From contig NZ_RBWE01000001.1 of assembly GCF_003627965.1 (NCBI RefSeq), forward strand, positions 265,525 to 329,524: a DNA stretch of 64,000 nt, written 5' to 3'. The DNA is from Desulfofundulus salinus (lineage in GTDB: Bacteria > Bacillota > Desulfotomaculia > Desulfotomaculales > Desulfovirgulaceae). A program made the translations under genes and the position numbers. Numbering within the stretch: position 1 is the first letter of the stretch; every line of letters begins with the position of its first letter. This document shows, in pieces, positions 24,270 through 32,922 of the stretch. Below the pieces are notes generated by a model. The model saw only the letters and a program-made list of their open reading frames with translations, had not been told where the DNA came from and searched no databases.

Positions 24270-25625
24270 ATGAAAAAAATTTCGCTGACAGTAAAAATGT
24301 GGCTGGCCCTTTCGCTGGTCAGCCTGCTGGTGTATGTGATTGTCATACTCATCATGCCCTTTCTGGTTCGCAACTTTTTTACAGTTACCATGATGGAACC
24401 ACACGTACCGCCGAAAAAAAATGCCAGGGGAGAGGCGTTACCTCCCGGACCACCTCCCGGACCACCTGTTCTAGGTTCCCGGGACTTTCGTATTCGTGAT
24501 TTTATTGTTTTAGAAGACGGGACAACCATACCCGAACAGGCCAAACAAATGTTCTCCTCTTCGTTAATACAGGAAATTATGCAAAATGCCGTATCACAGC
24601 AAACATCCATACAACTGTATGAATATAATCGTGGCCAGGAAACGGTTCGCTATGTCATAAGAAAAGAGCAGGCCTACGGGCGTCCCCTGTATCAGGTTGC
24701 GCTTATAAGAAAATCGGAAGAAGACAGGTTTATAAAATCATTATTGCTCAACTTTATGGTATTTACCGGCATTGCTCTGATAATCAGCTGGTTTGCTTCT
24801 CTTTTTATTGCCCGTTACTTAACCCAGCCTTTGATTCAAATGGAACGGCATGTAAAGCGTATTGCAAACCGCAACTGGCACGAACCCCTGGATGTAAAGC
24901 GGGGTGATGAAATAGGCCGGCTGGCCCGCTCCATTGAGATTATGCGCCGGCAGCTTGTTCGCCAGGATGAAATGCAGCAGTCCATGCTGCAGAATATCTC
25001 CCACGAGTTGAAAACACCGGTCATGGTGATCCGCAGCTATGCCCAGGCCATCCAGGACGGGGTCTACCCGAAAGGCGATCTGGCCGGCAGCATCCAGGTG
25101 ATCGACGAGGAAGGTGCACGCCTGGAAAAGCTGGTTAAACAGTTACTTTACTTAACACGACTTGATTACCTGGCAACGCGGGAACAGGTTCAAAAAAAGG
25201 TAAAATTAGACAGGTTGATTGAGAATATAGTGCAGCGTCTATGCCCGCAACGGCCGGAAATATCATGCCAGCTGGATTTGCAGCCGGTAAGTATTTCTGG
25301 AGATGAAGAGGTCCTGCGGGTTATGATTGAGAACCTGCTGGAAAATCACCTGCGTTATGCGGTTTCGCGTCTTGAGATCAGCCTCGGGTTAAGCGATGAA
25401 AAAACGGAGATAGTCCTCTCTTTCTGGAATGACGGTTCCAGGATTGAGCCCCACATCCTCGACCAGTTGTTCCAGCCTTTCCATAAAGGGCGGGAGGGCA
25501 AATTCGGGCTGGGGTTGACCATAGTCCAGCGGATCGTAAAAATGTACCGGGGAGAGATCAACCTGAAAAATGAGAGGGGCGGTGTCTCTTCGACGGTTAA
25601 AATCCCGTCAAGGGGCATTGATTAA
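24270..25625 (+). CDS. membrane sensor histidine kinase
   Basis: A 451-residue kinase: membrane span ~12-33, an extracytoplasmic sensor region of ~120 residues with a Pro-rich stretch (LPPGPPPGPPVLG), and a second span ~160-180. Then come HAMP (LTQPLIQMERHVKRIANRNW), the dimerisation/phosphoacceptor H box NISHELKTPVMVI, and the ATPase with N box (IENLLENHLRYA), NDGSRI and the G2 box GKFGLGLTIV. It pairs with the preceding response regulator. Position between a secreted repeat protein and an efflux operon suggests sensing of envelope or drug/peptide stress; the ligand is unknown. Confidence 0.9.
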   Translation: MKKISLTVKMWLALSLVSLLVYVIVILIMPFLVRNFFTVTMMEPHVPPKKNARGEALPPGPPPGPPVLGSRDFRIRDFIVLEDGTTIPEQAKQMFSSSLIQEIMQNAVSQQTSIQLYEYNRGQETVRYVIRKEQAYGRPLYQVALIRKSEEDRFIKSLLLNFMVFTGIALIISWFASLFIARYLTQPLIQMERHVKRIANRNWHEPLDVKRGDEIGRLARSIEIMRRQLVRQDEMQQSMLQNISHELKTPVMVIRSYAQAIQDGVYPKGDLAGSIQVIDEEGARLEKLVKQLLYLTRLDYLATREQVQKKVKLDRLIENIVQRLCPQRPEISCQLDLQPVSISGDEEVLRVMIENLLENHLRYAVSRLEISLGLSDEKTEIVLSFWNDGSRIEPHILDQLFQPFHKGREGKFGLGLTIVQRIVKMYRGEINLKNERGGVSSTVKIPSRGID

Positions 25626-25660
25626 ACTGGTTGTCGACCGGAATACGAGGAGGAAACGTC

Positions 25661-27199
25661 ATGCAAAGCGAGCCCAATTTCTTTTTGAAACAACTAAATA
25701 TTCTTTCCAGTGGCTTAAAAAGAAGAAAAATAATAATTGGGATATCAGCAATTATTGTCCTTGCGCTGGCAGGTTTTTATGTTCTGGGAGGAGCCAAAAA
25801 AGCAGAGGGCAATTACATTACCGAAACCGTTAAGAGGGGTACTGTCACCAGTACCATCCCGGCCAGCGGTATAGTGGAGCCGGTAAGTACTGTTTCGTTA
25901 AGTTTCAAAAACTCGGAAGTAATTAAGAAAATATACGTTAAAGTGGGCGATCGCGTGACCGCAGGACAGCTTCTGGCCGAACAGGATACTGCTAATTTGG
26001 AAGCGCAGGTAAGTCAGGCTGCAGCAAATTTGAAGGAAGCGACCGCCAAACTGGAACTCTTAAAGAAAGGCGCGAGGCCGGAAGAAATAGCCAGGGCCGA
26101 GGCAGACGTCAAAATGGCCCGGGCGAGCTACGACCTGGCAAAATCCAACCTGGAACGTTATCAACAATTCTATCAGGAAGGATACATTTCACAGGCAGAC
26201 CTTGATAAAGTAGTTAATGACTATGTTACCGCGGAGGCTAAATTAAAGCAAGCTGAGGAATCTTTAAAGCTGCTTCAGGCGGGTAATCGTCCGGAAGATA
26301 TCGCGGCGGCTGCCGCCCAGGTGGAAAGCCGTAGAGCCCAGCTTCAAATGGCCCAAAAAGAACTTGCGGAATCAAGGATGGTCAGCCCCATAAACGGTAT
26401 TGTAAGTGCAATAAATGGTTCGGAAGGCCAGCGAGCTGTGGCCAACAACAATAATACCAGCGGAGGCGGGTTTATTGTTGTTATTTCACAGGCTTTACAG
26501 GTCAAGGCCCAGATTAACGAAGCTGACATTGGCAGGCTGAAGGTGGGACAAAGGGCAGAATTTACGGTTAACTCCTTCCCCAACAAAACTTTCACCGGCA
26601 GGGTAAGCAGCATCTCCCCTCAGGCGTACACGGAATCAAACGTGCAGCTTTATGATGCGATTATCCAATTGGACGAAAACCAGCAGGGATTAATGGCCGG
26701 AATGCCCGCGAATGTTAACATAATTGTTGAGAGGCACGAGAACACCCTCACCATACCTAAAGGTGCCGTGACTTATGCTGTCAGTTACCTGAATAAAATG
26801 AGGCAGAGCGGTGCCCTGAAGCCGGAATCGTCCGGGGGCGGGTTTGGTGGCGGCCGCCCGAACAGTTTACAGGCCGGCGGTAGTGTCAGTTCCGTCCGCG
26901 GCGGCAGCGGCAATGCAGCCGGGACTTCCGGGCCGGCAAGAGGAAATGAGCGGGAGCAGCAGGCCTTCGTCCTTGTCCTGGACAAATCCGGCAACCCCGT
27001 GCCCCGGCGCGTTGTGTTGGGGCTATCGGACCTCACAAGCTATGAAGTTTTAGCTGGCCTTGATGAAGGAGACAGGGTGGTGGTAGGGTCTCTTGGCCAG
27101 GAGGCTGCCAGCGTGCGCAGTCAGGGCAACAACCCGCCGTTTATGCCTGGTGCCGTAGGCGGCGGCATGCCTCGAGTTGGAGGTGGCGGAATGCGCTGA
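25661..27199 (+). CDS. efflux membrane-fusion protein (MacA/HlyD family)
   Basis: A 512-residue periplasmic-adaptor-type protein with an N-terminal membrane anchor (~25-45). The first half-lipoyl region has SGIVEPVSTVSLSFKNSEVI, long coiled-coil hairpins follow (~105-240), and the beta-barrel part contains MVSPINGIVSAINGSEGQ. The C-terminal region is expanded by Gly/Ser-rich linkers (~385-430 and the last 25 residues). It is followed by the ABC ATPase and permease, so it forms a MacAB-like tripartite exporter with the TolC-like protein. ATG 25661 has GAGGAGG upstream and lies 35 bases past the kinase stop. Confidence 0.88.
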   Translation: MQSEPNFFLKQLNILSSGLKRRKIIIGISAIIVLALAGFYVLGGAKKAEGNYITETVKRGTVTSTIPASGIVEPVSTVSLSFKNSEVIKKIYVKVGDRVTAGQLLAEQDTANLEAQVSQAAANLKEATAKLELLKKGARPEEIARAEADVKMARASYDLAKSNLERYQQFYQEGYISQADLDKVVNDYVTAEAKLKQAEESLKLLQAGNRPEDIAAAAAQVESRRAQLQMAQKELAESRMVSPINGIVSAINGSEGQRAVANNNNTSGGGFIVVISQALQVKAQINEADIGRLKVGQRAEFTVNSFPNKTFTGRVSSISPQAYTESNVQLYDAIIQLDENQQGLMAGMPANVNIIVERHENTLTIPKGAVTYAVSYLNKMRQSGALKPESSGGGFGGGRPNSLQAGGSVSSVRGGSGNAAGTSGPARGNEREQQAFVLVLDKSGNPVPRRVVLGLSDLTSYEVLAGLDEGDRVVVGSLGQEAASVRSQGNNPPFMPGAVGGGMPRVGGGGMR

Positions 27200-27340
27200 C
27201 CGGGGCGGCCGGTTTGGTCCGTAAGCAAGCCGGAATGCGTATTTGACGAATACCAGGGGGTAAGCGAAGGTTTTCGCCGCGACATAACAGGTGATTTCAC
27301 TGAAATGTTACAGAAAAACAGCTTCGGATGGTGATGCGGT

Positions 27341-28096
27341 ATGGCCGGGAAAACGGCGATCATGCTGGAAAACATCAAAAAAGTATATAACATGGGGGAA
27401 ACTCAGGTCTTCGCCTTAAAGGGTATCAGTCTGACCATCCAGGAGGGTGAAATGGTTGCAATCATGGGGCCTTCCGGTTCGGGCAAGAGCACCCTACTCA
27501 ACATTCTGGGCTGCCTGGACAGGCCTACCGGGGGAACCTATTACCTGGGCGGCGAGGATGTTTCCCGGCTGAACAAAAACCAGCTTGCCCTTGTCCGCAA
27601 CAAAAGGATTGGCTTTGTCTTTCAAAGTTTCAACCTGCTGGGAAGATTTCCGGTACTGGCCAATGTTCAATTGCCGCTGGTCTATGCCGGGGTGGGGAAG
27701 AAAGAGATGGCGGACAGGGCAAAAGAGGCCCTGGACTGGGTCGGGATGTCAAAATATGCACATCACTTTCCCGGTCAATTGTCGGGGGGCCAGCAGCAAA
27801 GAGTCGCCATAGCCCGGGCCCTGGTAAACAACCCTTCCTTAATCCTGGCGGACGAGCCTACGGGTGCCCTTGATTCAAGGACAAGCATGGAGATTATTTC
27901 GGTAATTCAGAGATTGAATATCGAAAAAGGCATCACTGTGGTGATGGTCACCCATGAAAAAGACATCGCCCTGTACTGCCGCCGCCTGATTAATGTGAAG
28001 GACGGCCGTGTTTTGGGCGATACCCCGGTGTCGAACCCGAGGAACGCCGCCGAGGATCTGGCAGCCATTCCGGAAGAAAGGGAGGCGTTAACTTGA
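27341..28096 (+). CDS. MacB-type ABC transporter ATPase
   Basis: A 251-residue ATP-binding subunit of the MacB/LolD class. Walker A is GPSGSGKST (~47-55), Q loop [12 protein letters not shown], signature [15 protein letters not shown] (~147), Walker [13 protein letters not shown], and switch His in VMVTHEKDI. It powers the permease whose start codon overlaps its stop by four bases. Mechanotransmission-type exporters of this class move peptides, antibiotics or lipoproteins. The 140-base gap upstream contains no clear terminator, so it is likely co-transcribed with the adaptor gene. Confidence 0.93.
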   Translation: MAGKTAIMLENIKKVYNMGETQVFALKGISLTIQEGEMVAIMGPSGSGKSTLLNILGCLDRPTGGTYYLGGEDVSRLNKNQLALVRNKRIGFVFQSFNLLGRFPVLANVQLPLVYAGVGKKEMADRAKEALDWVGMSKYAHHFPGQLSGGQQQRVAIARALVNNPSLILADEPTGALDSRTSMEIISVIQRLNIEKGITVVMVTHEKDIALYCRRLINVKDGRVLGDTPVSNPRNAAEDLAAIPEEREALT

Positions 28097-29310
28097 GTTT
28101 TATACATAATTTAGAAGTGGCAATAAACGGCTTGAGGGCAAATAAGTTGAGATCTTTCCTGACAATGCTCGGCATTATCATTGGTGTTGCTGCAGTCATA
28201 ATCATGATCTCCGTGGGGCAGGGCGCCAGTAAAAAGATTGCCAGCCAGATTGCCAGCATGGGCTCAAACCTGCTTATAGTCTTCCCCGGGGCCGGGCAGG
28301 GACCCGTGCGCGGGGCCTCGGGCAGCGTCAACACCCTCACCCTGGAAGACGCAGAAGCCATAGCCGGGCTGAGCATGGTGGCCCATGTGGCACCGGAGTT
28401 GAGTACCAACGCCACCATAGGTTACGCCAGCCAGACCTGGACCGCCCAGGTTGTCGGCACCACCCCGGAAATGCAGATGATAAAAGATTGGCCTGTCAGC
28501 GCGGGATCGTTTTTTACCGGAGATGACGTAAGAAGTGCTGCCATGGTGGCGGTTCTGGGCAAAACGGTGGTTGACAACCTTTACCTGCCCGGCACCAATC
28601 CGGTGGGTTCAACGATCAGGATAAATAAATTACCCTTTACTGTTGTGGGTGTTCTTGCCCCCAAGGGCGCTTCCCTGACCGGTCAGGATCAGGATAACGT
28701 TGTATACATACCGGTAAGTGCGGCTCAGAAAAGGTTGATGGGTGTAAAATATGTCCGCCTGATCAATGTCCAGGCCAAAACGCCGGAAAGTATGAATTTC
28801 GTGCAGAGCAATATAGAAAACCTGCTGCGAGAGAGGCATCGTCTGGTTGGCACTAACTCTGACGACTTTAACGTGCGCAATTTAACTTCCGTCCTTGAAA
28901 CCGCGGAAAGCACCACTACCGTTATGACCCTGCTCCTGGCCAGTGTGGCGGCCGTGTCCCTGCTGGTGGGCGGTATAGGAACCATGAATATTATGCTGGT
29001 TTCCGTTACGGAGAGGACAAGGGAGATCGGCCTGCGCATGGCGGTGGGGGCTACCGAGAGCAATATCCGCAACCAGTTCCTGGTGGAAGCCCTGGTTCTC
29101 TGCCTGATTGGCGGGGTTGCGGGAATTCTCGTGGGAATCGTCGGCTCCAGGGTAATCTCCAAAGCTTTCGGGTGGCCGACGTATGTCACGCTGTCTTCCA
29201 TATTATTATCCGCGGGTTTCTCGGCGGCGGTGGGCATATTCTTCGGGTATTACCCCGCCAGGAAGGCGGCAGGCCTGAACCCCATTGAAGCGCTCCGCTT
29301 CGAGAGGTAG
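28093..29310 (+). CDS. MacB-type ABC permease (FtsX domain)
   Basis: A 405-residue permease with the N-terminal MacB_PCD pattern (NLEVAINGLRANKLRSFLTM, first span), a large extracellular domain (~45-270), and three C-terminal spans of the FtsX domain (TVMTLLLASVAAVSLLVGGI, GTMNIMLVSVTERTREIGLR). The TTG start overlaps the ATPase stop. Together with the adaptor and ATPase it forms a MacAB-like exporter. An intergenic gap of 180 bases without recognised features separates it from the TolC-like gene. Confidence 0.92.
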   Translation: MSFIHNLEVAINGLRANKLRSFLTMLGIIIGVAAVIIMISVGQGASKKIASQIASMGSNLLIVFPGAGQGPVRGASGSVNTLTLEDAEAIAGLSMVAHVAPELSTNATIGYASQTWTAQVVGTTPEMQMIKDWPVSAGSFFTGDDVRSAAMVAVLGKTVVDNLYLPGTNPVGSTIRINKLPFTVVGVLAPKGASLTGQDQDNVVYIPVSAAQKRLMGVKYVRLINVQAKTPESMNFVQSNIENLLRERHRLVGTNSDDFNVRNLTSVLETAESTTTVMTLLLASVAAVSLLVGGIGTMNIMLVSVTERTREIGLRMAVGATESNIRNQFLVEALVLCLIGGVAGILVGIVGSRVISKAFGWPTYVTLSSILLSAGFSAAVGIFFGYYPARKAAGLNPIEALRFER

Positions 29311-29490
29311 AAACTGTTCCGAAAATAGCACCTGCCCGCCGTTTTGCACGCGCTCTCCGGTGAGCCTCGCAGGCCAAACTAGCGCTCGACCTCAGCCTAC
29401 GGCGGGTTCCCGGCAAATTTGGACGTTGGAAGTCAGATGTCAGAGGTTAGAACTGTTGTTGGAACTCGCTACGCGATGGGAGGTAAAGTT

Positions 29491-30633
29491 ATGAAAAAAT
29501 GGATTTTGTCAATTTTCATGGCAGCTCTGGCCTTTTTTAACGTACTGCAGCCTGCAATGGCCGGGGAACCCGCCCGGCCTGAGCTTTCGTTGAACAAGGC
29601 CATAGAGATGGCTGTTAAGCAAAACAAGGCGCTTAAAAAAGCCGAACTGGAAATAAAACGTACTGAAGCGCTGCGTGAGGAAGCGGCGGACCAGCTTGAC
29701 TTCACCCCCACCGGGGGCAGCGGTTACGACCCGCAGGTGGAAGCGGCGTGGGCTTCCCTGTTACAGGCAGACCTGACCTGGCGCATGTCTAAAAAAAGTT
29801 ATGATGCCCGGCTCGACGGCATCACCCTGGCTGCTTGCCAGCTGTACTGGAATGTGTTGAAGGCCCAGGAAAATGTTAAGGTAAAGGAACTGGCCCTGGA
29901 GCTGGCCCGCCTGGAGCTGCAAAAGTCCCAATCTGCATACCGGCTGGGTTTGACCGGTAAGTTGCAGAGTAACTCGGCAGGCGGGACGGTTGCGGCCGTT
30001 AAGGGGCTGGAACAGGCCAGGGCGGAAATGGTAAAAGCGGAAAGCGAACTGGCGGCGGCGCAAAATGAGCTGGATAAAGCGTTTGTGGAGCTGAATCAAC
30101 TGGTGGGGCTGTGGCCAGAGGACCGGCCGGTTCTGGTTGATAAGCTGGAGTTTTATCCGCTGCAGGTATCAAACCTCGACACAGAGGTAAACCGGGTGCT
30201 GGAAAGCAGCCCGTCCGTGTGGCTGGCTGAACAGGAGGTTGTGCAAAAGAAGTATACGACCGACCTGATGTGGGCCAGGGGACAGTACACTCCCTACGAT
30301 GCCCGGCAGGCGGAAATGGAGCAGACCGAACTGGATGCCCAAAGCGTCAAAGATGCTGTAGGGCTGCAGGTGCGCAACCTGTACTATACCTTAAAAAATC
30401 TGGAGGAATCTTATAGATCCGCGGAGCAGGCGGCAACTATGGCCGGGGAGGAACTCAGGGCCAAACAATTCATGTACCAGGTGGGTCTGGCAACCAGAGC
30501 TGATGTATTGACGGCGGAGGTCAATCTGGCAAGGGCAAAATACGCGCTGACGGAACTCGCCGCACAGCATGCCTACAACAAAATGGTGTTCCAGAAACCC
30601 TGGGCGCCTGCGTACAGCGGCACCGGCGGGTAG
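29491..30633 (+). CDS. TolC/outer-membrane-efflux-like protein
   Basis: A 380-residue secreted protein with a signal peptide (~1-27, ending QPAMAG) and the repeated helical pattern of outer-membrane efflux proteins: [20 protein letters not shown] at the start, [20 protein letters not shown] near the end. It is shorter than Gram-negative TolC (about 430-470 residues after processing) and may lack part of the beta-barrel. Such proteins occur in some Peptococcaceae although these are usually described as having one membrane; how the protein is placed is an open question. ATG 29491 follows GGGAGGT. Its operon ends in a duplicated prfB terminator. Confidence 0.8.
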   Translation: MKKWILSIFMAALAFFNVLQPAMAGEPARPELSLNKAIEMAVKQNKALKKAELEIKRTEALREEAADQLDFTPTGGSGYDPQVEAAWASLLQADLTWRMSKKSYDARLDGITLAACQLYWNVLKAQENVKVKELALELARLELQKSQSAYRLGLTGKLQSNSAGGTVAAVKGLEQARAEMVKAESELAAAQNELDKAFVELNQLVGLWPEDRPVLVDKLEFYPLQVSNLDTEVNRVLESSPSVWLAEQEVVQKKYTTDLMWARGQYTPYDARQAEMEQTELDAQSVKDAVGLQVRNLYYTLKNLEESYRSAEQAATMAGEELRAKQFMYQVGLATRADVLTAEVNLARAKYALTELAAQHAYNKMVFQKPWAPAYSGTGG

Positions 30634-30656
30634 CCTTCCGGCGGCATGTGATTCAA

Positions 30657-30825
30657 ATCCGCTCCTGCGTCCTTCACCCCTACAGCCTGGTCAAGGATCA
30701 CCGTACCGGGGTGGAGGTGGGCAACGTCCAGGCGGTCATGGACGGGGAAATAGACGAGTTTATCTCCGCCTATTTGCGGCAGCAGGCAAAGGGTTAGAAC
30801 CAGTGCGAAGAGCACTGGTTTTTTT
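30657..30825 (+). repeat. prfB (fragment): prfB 3' end, right copy of the 169-bp direct repeat
   Basis: Non-coding duplicate of 22060-22228 with about five substitutions, three of which change the amino acid (Tyr to Cys, Phe to Leu, Lys to Gln). It starts 23 bases after the TolC-like stop and ends in the same terminator hairpin. The two copies bracket the whole signalling/efflux cassette. Confidence 0.9.
30798..30825 (+). terminator. duplicated prfB terminator, now serving the efflux operon
   Basis: AACCAGTGC / GCACTGGTT stem with a T-run, identical to the one after prfB. The stretch 30826-31041 beyond it holds AT-rich promoter-type DNA and no gene. Confidence 0.85.
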
Positions 30826-31041
30826 ATGCCCAGGGGTGGCCCCTTTTTTGATCGCCAAAACCACCAGGAAGGTTCTGGTGAAGGAAGTTCCCTGGTCACA
30901 ACATACGGTGCTGCAATTAGATCTAATTATTGCGTCAATTCGAAGAAAAAAATTTTTTTAACTCGCGACATTTTTTTGTTTATTCAGCAGGAAAAACCGA
31001 ATTTTTGTCGAAACAACACCTATGTTCAATATATGATTAGT

Positions 31042-31060
31042 TATCTCAAATATTGAGATA
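31042..31060 (+). promoter_or_regulatory. palindromic operator upstream of the IclR gene
   Basis: A perfect inverted repeat TATCTCAA-ATA-TTGAGATA lies 19 bases before the IclR start codon. Its position and symmetry suit autoregulation by the IclR protein. Confidence 0.6.
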
Positions 31061-31078
31061 GGGTAAGAGGTATCATAT

Positions 31079-31888
31079 ATGAAATCAGGACACAAGCCAG
31101 GAAAACGCAGTTATACCAATCAATCTGTTGAAAAAACCATCTCAATTTTCAATGCCTTCCGGCTGGACCGGCCGGAGCTTTCCTTTGCCGAACTGCAAAA
31201 GATTACTGGTTTCAACCGCAGTACCCTGCACCGTTTTCTGGTCACATTACTGGACCATGGTTACCTGGAATACGACACAGGTGCCGGATTATACCGTTTA
31301 GGCATCAGGCTTTTTGAATTAGGTGCCATTGTCATGAAGAACATGGACCTGCGGCGGGTGGCGATGCCCTTTTTAAAGGAATTGGCCGAAACGTTAAATG
31401 AAACTGTACATGTTGTCGTAAGGGAGGGCATTGAGGGCATCTATGTTGAAAAATACGAGCCGCCAGGGGCTATGGTTACTTATTCACTGGTCGGCAAACG
31501 TCTGCCCTTATACTGTACAGCAGTAGGTAAAGTTTTGCTCGCTTTTCTGGAGGAGGCCGAACGGGTCGATTTACTGGCACAGCTGGTGTTGGAGCGGCGT
31601 ACCCCGAAAACCATAACAGATAAAGAACAACTAAAAGCACATTTGCAACAGGTTTATAATCAGGGTTATGCCGTAGATGATGAAGAATTAGAAGAAGGTT
31701 TAATCTGCGTAGCAGTACCCATTTTTGGTCAGACCCAAAAGATAGTGGCCGCCATGAGCGTGTCGGGTGCAGCGCACAGGATAAAAGCCAAGCTGGCTTC
31801 ACCTGACGGGAAACTGATAGCTTTGTTGCAAAAAGTAGCTGCCGCCATTTCGCGTCAGCTGGGTTATGTGCCAGAACGTAAGAGTTAG
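31079..31888 (+). CDS. IclR-family transcriptional regulator
   Basis: A 269-residue regulator. The N-terminal winged helix (~18-75) has SVEKTISIFNAFRLDRPELS and TGFNRSTLHRFLVTLLDHGY. The C-terminal effector domain (~90-260) has GKRLPLYCTAVGKVLLAFLE and the helix/strand pair DDEELEEGLICVAVPIF. IclR proteins commonly control catabolic operons and bind small organic acids. It heads the sugar-acid cluster on the same strand, with a palindrome at its own promoter, so it probably controls the cluster. The ATG has an AAGAGG site 9 bases upstream. Confidence 0.9.
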   Translation: MKSGHKPGKRSYTNQSVEKTISIFNAFRLDRPELSFAELQKITGFNRSTLHRFLVTLLDHGYLEYDTGAGLYRLGIRLFELGAIVMKNMDLRRVAMPFLKELAETLNETVHVVVREGIEGIYVEKYEPPGAMVTYSLVGKRLPLYCTAVGKVLLAFLEEAERVDLLAQLVLERRTPKTITDKEQLKAHLQQVYNQGYAVDDEELEEGLICVAVPIFGQTQKIVAAMSVSGAAHRIKAKLASPDGKLIALLQKVAAAISRQLGYVPERKS

Positions 31889-32053
31889 TTAGGAGTCCAT
31901 CATGGTGATCCATCGCCGCCACCGTGAATGAAAATGGGCTCTGGCAGGCTTACATTTTCGAGGGGGGTGAGAAAAACCTGTTCTTAATCAGCCAGCAAAC
32001 TGCACGAAACAGAACATTTTACGGAACAACTCATTTCAACAGGAGGTATTAGA

Positions 32054-32902
32054 ATGCGTAAAAAAATAATGATCCCCGACCTGTATGCCAAATACGAGAA
32101 AGGCGAGCCCATTACCATGTTAACAGCCTATGATTACCCCATGGCTTTGTTAGAAGAAAAAGCCGGGGTGGATATTATCCTGGTGGGCGATTCCATGGGC
32201 ATGACGGTATACGGTCTTGATACTACCTTGCCGGTAACCCTGGATATGATCATTCGCCATGCCCAGGCCGTGCGCCGGGGTGCACCAACGGCCTTCATTG
32301 TAGGCGATATGCCCTATATGACCTATCAGGTGAACAAGGACGAGGCGATCCGTAACGCCGGCCGCCTCATGGCTGAGGCAGGGGTGGACGCGATCAAATT
32401 AGAAGGCGGACGGGAGATGGCGGAAACCATTGCGGCTATAGTTAAAGCCACCATTCCTGTGATGGGACACATTGGCTTAACGCCACAGTCAATTTCACAA
32501 CTGGGTGGTTTTAAGGCTCAAGGGAGAACTGCCGAATCGGCACTTAAGCTGATTGAGGATGCCAAAGCATTAGAAGCCGCCGGCTGCTTCAGTATCCTGG
32601 TGGAAGCTGTGCCGCCGGAAGTTAACAAAGCAATTGTCGAAACAGTTAAAATACCTATCATCAGCTTGGGTTCCGGTGTCTATGGTGCCGGTCAGTGCCT
32701 GATCGTCCACGATATGCTGGGCTTCTTCGATCGCTTTACACCCAAATTTGTTAAGAAGTATGCCAGTTTGAATGCAGAAATAGTAAAGGCCCTGGAAGCT
32801 TATGTTGCCGACGTTAAGGAGAAAAATTTCCCCGGTCCTGAACACGTTTACCCCATGAGCCGGGAAGAAGTGGAAAAGTTCCTGGCCGAGCTGAATAAAT
32901 AA
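32054..32902 (+). CDS. panB: PanB-family ketopantoate hydroxymethyltransferase (probably catabolic)
   Basis: A 282-residue enzyme of the PanB family, which transfers a hydroxymethyl group between methylene-tetrahydrofolate and a 2-oxoacid. The metal and catalytic sites are intact: GDSMGM (Asp), VGDMPYMTYQ (Asp), AIKLEGG (Lys, Glu) and VEAVPPE (general base Glu). No panC or panD is nearby; instead it is the first structural gene of a TRAP/GlcDEF/IlvD/DUF1537/PdxA2 cluster. A reverse, degradative reaction on ketopantoate or 4-hydroxy-2-oxobutanoate is therefore plausible; a plain biosynthetic role cannot be excluded. Shine-Dalgarno AGGAGG precedes the ATG. Confidence 0.85.
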   Translation: MRKKIMIPDLYAKYEKGEPITMLTAYDYPMALLEEKAGVDIILVGDSMGMTVYGLDTTLPVTLDMIIRHAQAVRRGAPTAFIVGDMPYMTYQVNKDEAIRNAGRLMAEAGVDAIKLEGGREMAETIAAIVKATIPVMGHIGLTPQSISQLGGFKAQGRTAESALKLIEDAKALEAAGCFSILVEAVPPEVNKAIVETVKIPIISLGSGVYGAGQCLIVHDMLGFFDRFTPKFVKKYASLNAEIVKALEAYVADVKEKNFPGPEHVYPMSREEVEKFLAELNK

Positions 32903-32922
32903 AAAGACAAGGAGGAATAGTT

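Noticed and set aside
30573-30899. Minus-strand frame similar to one at 21979-22263
   Set aside because: Both are antisense shadows of the duplicated prfB 3' end.
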